From: Nemertoderma westbladi
Lineage: Eukaryota; Xenacoelomorpha; Nemertodermatida; Nemertodermatidae
Assembly: GCA_032718475.1 (NCBI GenBank)
Contig: JAUCBJ010007563.1
Coordinates: forward strand, 1 to 41,775
Length of the DNA stretch: 41,775 nt
Direction: 5' to 3'
Shown here: positions 31,711 to 39,064 of the stretch, piece by piece
Layout: every line of letters begins with the position of its first letter
How positions within the stretch are numbered: the stretch's first letter is position 1
The notes under the pieces: model-generated
What the model was told of the DNA's origin: nothing
Databases searched by the model: none
What the model saw: only the letters and a program-made list of their open reading frames with translations
Made by a program: the position numbers and the translations under genes

Positions 31711-31783
31711 CCGACCGGGATTCGAACTCGTAACCTATCTGTAATGTAACCAACGCCTTAACCATCTGACCACTACGCCACGA
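31711..31783 (-). other. tRNA-like sequence inside the LTR (copy 1)
   Basis: On the minus strand TGGCGTAGTGG (A box, 31770-31780) and GAGTTCGAATCCC (B box, 31717-31729) are joined by GGTTAAGGCGTTGG. Flanking cccggtcggga completes an acceptor-like end. The layout resembles a Leu/Ser-type tRNA, but cloverleaf pairing is imperfect. It is conserved in position with 12551-12630. Confidence 0.7.
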
Positions 31784-32153
31784 GAGTACCTAAGGGTTTT
31801 ATGTGTACAAATATGAATAGGCATATTACATTACTGTAACTTAATCAAAATGCGTCGGATTTTCGAAAGTTTTTACGTTAAAGTTAAACTACAAATGCTA
31901 CCTTATAGTGAAATAATTCATCACCGCTCCATGAAAACAGTAAGTAAGACTGTTTTCACCAATCGAAATATAAAATATTTACAAACTACTTCTAAATCTA
32001 CTGGTAGGGCCTAAAATATAAAATATAATCACTATCTAATTATTGCATACTTAATATTGCAGATACGGCGTAAATACAATCGATCGTACATACAAATACA
32101 AATTTACTAATTAACTTTAGTGCCTAAAATACAAAAAGGGCTTTCGGTTATCA

Positions 32154-32555
32154 AGGTAAGCAAATTAAACAAATCAGAACAAATAAATCAAAACAAATCG
32201 AACAAATAATTGTAACTCTTTCGATAAATCTTTATATATTGTAAATATACATAATAAATTCACCAAATTAAATCAGTCCAAATATAAAATAAACATAATG
32301 TGCTAAAATCCTTTCAAATAAGTCTTAAAGAGTCCTCCTGACGATCTGAAAAGTTCGTCCTGCTGGTCTGGATATCTTCTCCTGAGCACTAATTGCTAAC
32401 GGTAGGCTCGCAAGCCTTCCTTTCCATATCTCGCTCTTCCTTCATCTCGCTCTCCTAATCCTTAGTCGAACGGCTCGTCCACGTCCTCTAATACGATTGG
32501 GTGGTGGTCGGGATCGAACTGGACTCGGGCTTCGGTGTCGAGCTGTCGGTGGTTC
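32154..32555 (-). other. Region between 3' ORF and LTR, with hairpin copy
   Basis: AT-rich beside the LTR (aaacaaat repeats at 32158-32215), then GC-richer. The palindromic 20-mer lies at 32401-32420. In one minus frame it reads GRLASLP, but a TGA lies a few codons upstream. It probably corresponds to the decayed 3' end of the ORF preserved better at 17038-16740. Confidence 0.45.
32401..32420 (+). repeat. Palindromic 20-mer, copy 2
   Basis: GGTAGGCTCGCAAGCCTTCC, identical to the common form. Confidence 0.95.
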
Positions 32556-32920
32556 CTACGTCGAGTTGCCTGCGGTTCTAGAATACCGGGAAATGAAATG
32601 ACCGCCTTCTTGGTAACGCAGACTTTGGTGGTATGAGCATCGCGCTAATATCGGCTCGGGGTTCTCGCAAACGTCGCTGGCGTCGCATAACGCATCGTAG
32701 GGGTACAACGCTTTGAACTCCGCGTGTAACTCCTCCGCTCTTTTGTTATAAGCGTCCAATCGCTGTCGCGTGATGTTTGGATCCGCCTTGGACTTAGCGA
32801 GCTTGGCTGTACTCCTAGCCATACTCTCCACTTCAAACACGTTAAAGTTTTGGCCCCATATCAGTTGAACGGCGCCTGGTGCTCCTATTCCTGCGTGGAT
32901 CCCTGATAATAGTGTTTCTA
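32556..32920 (-). CDS. Unrecognised 3' ORF downstream of BEL pol
   Basis: The minus frame reads VETLLSGIHAGIGAPGAVQL, FNVFEVESMARSTAKLAKSK, QRLDAYNKRAEELHAEFKAL, YPYDALCDASDVCENPEP. The first 20 residues are hydrophobic/small and the rest is helical and charged. There is no ATG at the left edge; the frame is bounded by the conserved AG at 32921, consistent with being a second exon. Compared with element 2, about 220 bp are missing after CENP, where both copies have 'ggggttctcg', so a direct-repeat deletion shifted the tail out of frame. The ORF sits in the env position, but no signal peptide, fusion peptide or transmembrane anchor is evident. Function unknown. Confidence 0.5.
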
Positions 32921-33001
32921 CTAGAGGAAGCACAAACAGAGGTTAGATGTGAGGAGACTTATTTTGTCGGCTTTTGGCTCAACTTTGCTCTAAACCCCTA
33001 C
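32921..33001 (-). other. Candidate 81-nt intron (BEL element)
   Basis: On the minus strand atgg|gtaggggttta begins at 33001 and gtgcttcctctag| ends at 32921, near-identical to 17749-17666. Joining the upstream codon fragment seen in element 2 (ATG-G) to the exon here (TA-GAA-ACA) gives an open phase-1 junction into the 3' ORF. The upstream exon itself is not present at 33002 in this copy. Confidence 0.4.
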
Positions 33002-33610
33002 CCATTTGCCTAATGATTTCGGGTTCACGTGATTTCGCACTGGCTCCTAATCCAAAAAATGTGCCGATAAAAAACGAATTCCGGGTAAACTAGCCGTGAG
33101 TCTAAAATACTCACCTTTTAATTTCCCACGCTACACTTCCCAAGAAAAATAGTGCAGTCGAGAATTAATTGGTCTAAATAATAGTAGACACGACTACGTA
33201 GAACAAGGCCGATTTTCTTTTTCCAAAAAAAATTTATCGGTAGGCTCGCAAGCCTTCCATCCGCTCTTGTCCTCCCCAATTTTAATTTTTATCTAGCTGT
33301 ATTCTAGAATTTGCTTTCACTGGAGAATCGTTTTTCTTAAATTTAAATCCAAATAAATGGATTTGTCTAATAAATTTTGAAAAATGTCTCACTTGTGGGT
33401 TCCAAGTGGAATTCCATTCCTACTGTACACACAATCCCGCTCCTATGTGATACATAAGGGTACTACCCTCCATGTTCACGCATAAAGACAATGGAATTCC
33501 ACCGCTGTCTCTATCTACAGTGAAGAGGATTACAAATGCACGTACAGTAATACAAATACAAATAACTAAAATACAGTAGGTCTATGTGGCGGCCAACCAA
33601 GGTCCCACAT
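33002..33610 (-). other. Post-pol non-coding region with hairpin copy
   Basis: No ORF. It contains a donor-like AAAGGTGAGT (minus, about 33117-33108), the palindromic 20-mer at 33239-33258, and an inverted pair of aatggaattccac at about 33404 and 33490. Confidence 0.45.
33239..33258 (+). repeat. Palindromic 20-mer, copy 3 (non-coding)
   Basis: Identical to the common form, in DNA with no open frame through it. Confidence 0.95.
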
Positions 33611-34080
33611 CTATTTACTAATATTGGGTGGAGATTTGTAGTCTCCCGTCTCGTTTCTAGTCTCCTCAAGGAGTACGAGACGTTGTACAGGCCTATCTAC
33701 GGTACGTCCGTCGATAGTCCTTACAGTAACTGTCCTCACTACACCAGATGTAGGGTGTGTGGTCAAAATGACTCCAGTCAGCCAAAACCGTCTTTTCAGA
33801 TTAGCTTCAGCCAATAAAACATGGTCACCACGTCTTAGACATCGGGTATTTAGATACCAAGAGGTTCTGGTCGAAATAGAGGGCAAATAATATTTCTGCC
33901 ATATTTCCCAGAATTTATTTGCAAGCAATTGAGTGATTTTCCAAGCCTTGTTGCCGTATCCGTCACTATCAACGGGTACCGAAATGGGCAACAATGTCGT
34001 CGGCGCCTGCATAAGCAGGTGCGCTGGTGTCAAGGCAAACTGTACGTCGTTATTGTCTGGGAACAAAGCGATCGGTCTAG
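33611..34080 (-). pseudogene. BEL pol, integrase C-terminal domain
   Basis: This continues the integrase in another frame after a one-base shift near 34080. It reads LFPDNNDVQFALTPAHLLM, the conserved 'LTP.HLL' block after the BEL integrase core. It continues with WEIWQKYYLPSI, CLRRGDHVLLAEANLKRRFWLTGVI and VRTVTVRTIDGRTVDRPVQRLVLL. These form the SH3-like C-terminal domain (DUF5641 type) that binds DNA in BEL/Pao integrases. It ends at a stop at 33611 with normal family length, so the pol C-terminus is complete. Confidence 0.9.
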
Positions 34081-36270
34081 TGTGATTGCTTCGATTTCTA
34101 TTAGTAACGTCGTCAGTTGGTCGTCTGTCAAGATGTGTTGCGTCGGTACTACTTTAGCCATAGCTGTCTTTATTGAGCCAATCAGCCTTTCCCAAACGCC
34201 GCCTCTCCACGGACTGTCTGGAGTATTGAAATACCAAACAATACGGTGAGGACGTAGTTCCTCGGAAATCTGGTTTTGGTCCAATTTTCTCAAAGCTCTG
34301 GTTATTTCGTTCCGTGCACCCACAAAGTTTGTCCCTTGGTCGCAGTATATGGATTTGACCAATCCACGTCTTGCGATAAATCGCCGTAAGGCTAGGATAA
34401 AGGCATTGGTGGTCAAGTCTGTCACTCGCTCTATATGGACAGCTCTGCTGGCCATGCAAGTGAAGATCAATCCCCAACGTTTTACCTGTACCCTTCCGCG
34501 TTTCACGATTATGGGTCCAAAACAGTCTATCCCTGTCTCAGTGAAAGGGGGTCTAAACGCCTGTAATCTAGCTAGTGGTAGTTCACTCATTTCTTGGTGT
34601 CCTATCCTCGCATGCACCTTCTTACAAATAATACAGTTCCGTGTTACCGAACTCAGTGCCTTACTAGGTCTAATCAGTACAAACCTCGAGCGTAAGTGTG
34701 ATAGACAGTGGTGTCTACCTACGTGTTTGAGTTGTACATGTGCGTCCAGTATCATAGCGCGCTGTAATTCATGGTGTTGCGGTATGATGATAGGATACCT
34801 AAAATCAAGTGCAAAGTCGATGTTTTGGAGTCTGGACTTGTGACAAAGTAAGCCCCGGTAAATAATCGGACTCCAACTCAAAATCGGTGAAGACTTAATC
34901 TGTTTACCTTGTTTGATCGCTGTGAACTCTCGTGCGAAATATCGCAATTGATAATGTCGAATGATATCAACTTCACAGTGGCCAATTTCCTTTAAGGTAA
35001 GTCTTCTAGGAAAGTCGCGTTTGCCTCTGGCATATTGTCTCAATCGTTTGAGCCATGCTAACTTGCGGCACGCGTCAGTCCATGATCTAGTTAGGTTCAC
35101 TATCCTGTCAACGTAAGTGTTAGTGACGTCATCAGGTAAGGTGTAATCGTAGTGTGGATACTTGTCTGGACTTGGTAGGCCTACGGGCCTTCCGGTAGGT
35201 TTGTCTGAGTCCCCAAGTACGTCAATCTCTACGGTCTTACCTTTACCGTCCGCACCTAATGTGTCGACTGGCAGTAATGGTTTCAACTCTACAGTGTCAG
35301 TGTGTTCCTGTGAGCCTGTAAGCTTCCTAACCTTAGTCACACGTTTACCTGTAGGTAAGTCAAGTACCTTCTTCGAGCGGAGTGTAATCCCTGTGGCCAC
35401 ACCTTTGTCGTCCAAAGAAGTCAAATTTGGTAAGTCTCTAAAGGTCCGCTCCAATGGGTCTTCTAATGGAGTGTCTAGTAGACAGTCTGGTGAAGCGTCT
35501 GGTGAACAGTCTGGTGAGACGTCTGGTGAGACATAGCGCGGAACATCCGACGAAATATCCTGTCGTCGGTCCCAAAGTCTGTCTAGCGTAACTTCTGTCA
35601 GAAAGTCTGGTTCAAAGTCTGGTCTAAAGTCTGGTGGACAGTCTGTCGAGATGTCTGGTGGAAAGTCTGGTGAGACGTCCGGTAGACATTCTGTCGAGAG
35701 TTCCATCAAACAATCTGGCGAACAATCCGGAGAACAATCTGGTGTCTCTTCTGGTGAATAGTCTGGCGAGTAATCTGGTGAACAATCCGGCGAAACGTCT
35801 GGTGAAATCTCCCGCGGAACATCCGGCGAAGGATTCATACAAGCGTCTGGTCGAGTGTCTGGCGAGACATCTGGCGTAATGTCAGGTCTGGCGTCCAGGT
35901 CATCAGATTTCGTCCGTCCTTTTTTCCTCTTGACCTTGGCGTTGGCTTTCGCTTTAGACTTGACAACCTTGTCGAGTTTTATCTCGGCATCCTCTGGTAT
36001 GGTGTTGGTTGTCGCGTCGAATAACGGTGGCCATTCGTCTGATGGTCGCTGTAGGAAATCGGGTCCTCTAAACCAAAAGGATTTATTGTCCGGTTTACAA
36101 AAGTCAAGCGGTTGCATCCCCCGTGACGCGGTGTCAGCTGGGTTCAGCTTCCCTGGACAGTGACGCCAATCTTGTTTGAGCGACCGGTCTAATATTTCAG
36201 CCCGTCTGTTGGCTACGAAAGTCTTGAACTCAAATGCTTCGTTGTTTATGTACCAAAGTACCAACGTCGC
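34030..36270 (-). pseudogene. BEL pol, RNase H end, SPD repeat insert and integrase core
   Basis: Residues 1-83 (LWYINNEAFEFKTFVANR ... WRHCPGKLNPADTASRGM) are the RNase H C-terminus and connection. Residues about 126-263 are an SPD/PDC-type repeat absent from ordinary BEL pol. Residues 380-500 precede integrase. A zinc-binding H509/H514 ... C544-x2-C547 follows. The catalytic triad is D580 (GIDCFGP), D642 (YCDQGTNF) and E692 (GGVWERLIGSIK), all intact. The frame is lost near 34080, leaving a spurious 13-residue tail. At the N-terminus the frame is separated from RNase H proper by a ~20-bp duplication. Confidence 0.92.
35476..35889 (-). repeat. 12-bp coding minisatellite (SPDx tetrapeptides) in pol
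   Basis: On the plus strand 'tctggtgaacag'-type dodecamers recur with variation. On the minus strand they encode SPDV/SPDC/SPDY/TPDC/PPDF units, about 30 in total, interrupted by RREI/RLWD-like segments. The repeat keeps the frame open throughout and is rich in Asp, Pro, Ser and Cys. Confidence 0.9.
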
Positions 36271-36548
36271 CTTTAAGTTAGCTTAGTCGTGACCTTTAAG
36301 TTAGCCTCCAGCTCGCGTTGAACTAGACTGACAATATCGGTGGATATCGTCCCGGCTTGCAGCTCCCCACGAGGTACAGTCATATACTTCAATGGCATCG
36401 TTCTAGCCCTTGAATTAACGAGAGATACATCGTAGCTGTCCGATGTCACTTGTCGTCTAAGGTATAAAGTAACCCCCAATCCATCCTTGCTAGCGTCACT
36501 AAAGCTGTGAAGCTCTAAATCGGCAGGAAAGGTGGTTTGCAAAGGAAA
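36271..36548 (-). pseudogene. BEL pol, RNase H domain
   Basis: The minus frame reads LELHSFSDASKDGLGVTLYL, the first catalytic block with D of SDAS. It continues VNSRARTMPLKYMTVPRGELQAG with catalytic E, as in BEL/Pao RNase H. It follows the RT in the same frame after a TAA at 36549-36551. It ends early because 'gctaacttaaaggtcacgac' is tandemly duplicated (about 36270-36310), shifting the frame before LWYINNEA. Confidence 0.9.
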
Positions 36549-37887
36549 TTATACCCTCGGTATGGTATAATCTTGTAGGAACGTCAGTTGGGCTTCCCAG
36601 TCCCTCCATCGCTCAGCTAACTTTTCTGGGATGGGATCGTCCCATTCCAGTCCGGCTTGCCAAATGCTGCGGAGTATGATCCTGGCATGTAGGATCACTG
36701 GACTAATGAAACACAATGGGTCATACAATCGACTCATGGTCGATAAGCAAGTCCTCTTAGTGAGAGGTCTAGTCTGGTCGTTGGACCTTACACGTACCCT
36801 AAAATTGTCGGTGTTAGGGTCCCAACTAAGTCCTAATACTTTGGTCGTCGGCAGAGGTTCTAGGTCTAAGTCCAAGTCACCTCCACTGCGATCCATCGGG
36901 TCAAATGAGTTCACCAGTTCGGGTTCGTTGGAAGCGAACTTCGTCAGGTGAAATCCGCCCTCAGCGAGACAATCCTGGAGTTGGTGTGCTACGGTAGTAG
37001 CGCGCTCCAAGGTGTCACAACTCTTGAGGCCGTCATCCACGTAGAAATCTCGTTCCACAGTCCGAACTACTTCTGGGTCAAATTGGTCTCGTCTGTCCAA
37101 TGCTGTCTGCTTTAAGGCGTACATGGTGCAGTTGGGGCTGTCCCTGGCTCCGAAAACTCTTACCTGCATTTGGTAAGTTTCTGGCGGAAGTTGTAAGTTT
37201 CCGTCCGGATACCAAAGAAACCTCAAGCTGTCCCTGTCCCGCTCCAAAGCCTTAACCTGGTGAAACATGGCCTCTACGTCACAGGTGAAAGCCACTTTGC
37301 ATTGTCTAAAACGCATTAGGACTCCCATGAGGTAATTATTCATATTCGGCCCGTCCATCAGTTCGCTGTTCATAGACATCCCTTGGTAAAGCGCAGCGCA
37401 GTCGTTGACTACACGCACCTTGCCAGGTTTGTTCGGGTGTCGAACAAAATGATGTGGCAGGTAATATGTCTGGTCTGTGGTTACCTCGGGATTTAACATC
37501 CTAATGGCGTATCCCTTTTGGAGATACGTCTGAAGTTGTGCATTGTATTGCATATGGGCCATCTCGTCTCGCAACAATCGCTGCCTTATTGATTTGAGTC
37601 GCCTCAAAGCAAGCGGGTAATTGTTAACGAGCTTTGGTTGTCCATTGCGCCACAACATACCAACCTCATAGTGGCCATTCGCGGTCTGGCGAATGGTATC
37701 TCTCATAATATTTAATGACCGTTTTTCCTGTTCTGACATAGCGGTCTCGTAACTACCGGGTTCTGCTGAGTCCTGTTCCAACCATTGTATGGTCCGTTCA
37801 GTCAGCAGTCGGTCAAGCGCTGCTTGCACTGCGCCATGGTCCTCGTACACGTCTTCGTCCGCTGCGGTGGCTAGTGTCAAGGTGTCT

Positions 37888-37907
37888 GGTAGGCTCGCAA
37901 GCCTTCC
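37888..37907 (+). repeat. Palindromic 20-mer, copy 4 (pol)
   Basis: Identical to the common form; encodes GRLASLP on the minus strand. Confidence 0.95.
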
Positions 37908-37965
37908 GGTGTCACTAGTCGGCGTCGAATCGTCGTGCGGCGGTTTGACAACTTCTTGATCTATC

Positions 37966-37985
37966 GGTAGGCTCGCAAGCCTTCC
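37966..37985 (+). repeat. Palindromic 20-mer, copy 5 (pol)
   Basis: Identical; exactly 78 bp from copy 4 and from copy 6. Confidence 0.95.
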
Positions 37986-38043
37986 AAGATCAACGACCGG
38001 TGTCGAGGCCTGGTGGGTGGGGTCAATGACCTTCGGATTTTTC

Positions 38044-38063
38044 GGTAGGCTCGCAAGCCTTCC
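38044..38063 (+). repeat. Palindromic 20-mer, copy 6 (pol)
   Basis: Identical; the third member of the 78-bp tandem series. Confidence 0.95.
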
Positions 38064-38225
38064 AAAATCCTCGTTCATCGAGTCATCCACGGCAACAACC
38101 CTTTGGTCTTCGGTAGTCAATACAACCTGGTCTACTGCAAGTAGTTGTAAGTCAGAGGTCCGTATGGTCGTGTCCAGATCGGTTACGTCAGTATCGGTGG
38201 CGTCTGCGTTAGTGACGCAAGTCTG

Positions 38226-39064
38226 TCATAGTGCCGTCCGTACAATTGGACCACAGGAGTGTGAAGGAGAATTATCTATCGTGTTAGTCAATAAACTACA
38301 CGTACTCAAAACGTCGTCCTCCTGGTCACTTACCTCTAGTGAACGTATTGGTGCTCTAGTATACCAACCTATGGGAGTTCTACATGCGTAGGGGTTGCCC
38401 GCTGTAATAACAGATGGGCGTGTCTCCCATACCTGATGTAAGTTAAACTGGTCTGTCCCAATTAACATCGCAATAGAACGATAATTAACAGGACATTCCG
38501 GTATTCCAAGGTGTCGGAAATACTTACGATCTTCCGTTGATTGTCGCAGTGTCCGAGTGGATACGGCGCCTGAACTGCTTACACAACAGTGTTTGGTGGT
38601 GCAGGTTCGAATCCGACTAAAGACTGTAGAAATTTCGCACTGTTGTGTCCCTAGGCAAGACACTTTAGACATTAGTGCCTACGTCAACCCAGCGGTATAA
38701 TGGGAACCTGGCTTTGCTGGGGTAATGATAATAAAAGCGCTTTGAGTATGCTGAGCGTAGAAAAGCGCTATATAAATAACCAATATTATTATTATTATTA
38801 TTATTATTATTATGATTGCTCTGGCACAGGGCCGAGCAAGTTACTAAAGTCCTTCGTAGCTGCAAAGGTCAAATTTCTTACCGGAAGTAATGAGCGCTCC
38901 TCCTTGCTGTGTTCCGCTTTGGAAAGAAGAGTGTCTAAAGTTAATTTTACTCTTGTCACAGGGATCGCTCTCTTACCATGCATGCTGCTTACAGTATACT
39001 GAGCAGTCTTACCTTGACTCATGTCCGTAACTACGTCGGCTACTTGTTCGTCGACATCACAGGT
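38226..39064 (-). pseudogene. BEL pol, protease region, split by a SINE
   Basis: The frame opens at about 39064, overlapping the end of gag in the +1 phase (CDVDEQVADVVTDMSQGKTA). It continues VTRVKLTLDTLLSKAEHSKE ... LLGPVPEQ to the SINE at 38813, then resumes beyond 38543 as STEDRKYFRHLGIP, NYRSIAMLIGTDQFNLHQ, and TPIGWYTRAPI. The 'LIG.D' and 'T..GW...G/AP' blocks are the C-terminal landmarks of the Pao aspartic protease domain. A clear catalytic D-S/T-G triad is not visible. A TGA at 38226-38228 ends the frame, and the same frame continues into the RT. Confidence 0.8.
38544..38813 (+). mobile_element. tRNA-derived SINE inserted in BEL pol
   Basis: The head carries an A box TGTCCGAGTGG (38550-38560) and a perfect B box GGTTCGAATCC (38604-38614). 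The body contains 'gtccctaggcaagacacttt' and 'gggaacctggctttgctggg'. The tail is 'aaaagcgctttgag...aaaagcgctatataaataac' followed by (ATT)n. It is flanked by gattg at 38539-38543 and 38814-38818; removing the SINE and one copy restores continuity of the protease frame. The head, core and tail layout is that of marine-invertebrate SINE superfamilies. The exact family name is not assigned. Confidence 0.9.

Larger units (their letters stand above)
31393..32153 (-). mobile_element. Putative 3' LTR (761 bp), TGATAACCGAA ... TTCGGTTATCA
   Basis: Both ends carry the same 11-bp inverted repeat with TG...CA termini. Homology to 12363-12969/16682-16730 begins exactly at the left end but continues beyond the right end, which fits a 3' LTR of a minus-strand element. 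It contains minus-strand CCAAT boxes, a TATA box, and a tRNA-like sequence. Against the LTR reading, no clear polypurine tract sits at 32154. A DNA transposon with short inverted repeats is the alternative. Confidence 0.6.
36552..38225 (-). pseudogene. BEL pol, reverse transcriptase with GRLASLP repeats at its N-side
   Basis: The frame begins after a TGA at 38226-38228 that interrupts the protease-RT linker; there is no ATG at its start. Counting from 38120, residues 20-78 hold three 26-residue units, each opening with GRLASLP. RT proper follows: LPHHFVRHPNKPGKVRVVND, CDVEAMFHQV (motif A, D281), VFGARDSPNC (motif B region), FYVDDGL (motif C, YVDD 360-363), FHLTKFASNEPEL, VLGLSWDPNTD and LYDPLCFISPVIL. 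All catalytic Asp residues are present. The reading ends at IPRV plus TAA (36549), with RNase H continuing in frame. Confidence 0.93.

Noticed and set aside
31393-32153. Interpretation as a hAT or other MITE instead of an LTR
   Set aside because: Not excluded, but sequence to the right of the unit is shared between loci while the left is not, which fits a 3' LTR better than independent transposon insertions.
35162-36163. Plus-strand open frames opposite the SPD repeat
   Set aside because: They are repeat-driven antisense frames; the minus strand carries the RNase H and integrase motifs on both sides.
16818-38063. GRLASLP as a conserved peptide motif under protein-level selection
   Set aside because: The same DNA occurs in another frame in gag and in non-coding DNA, so peptide selection alone does not explain it.
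38586-38625. A functional tRNA gene at the SINE head
   Set aside because: A and B boxes are present but the cloverleaf is incomplete and the sequence continues into a SINE body and tail.
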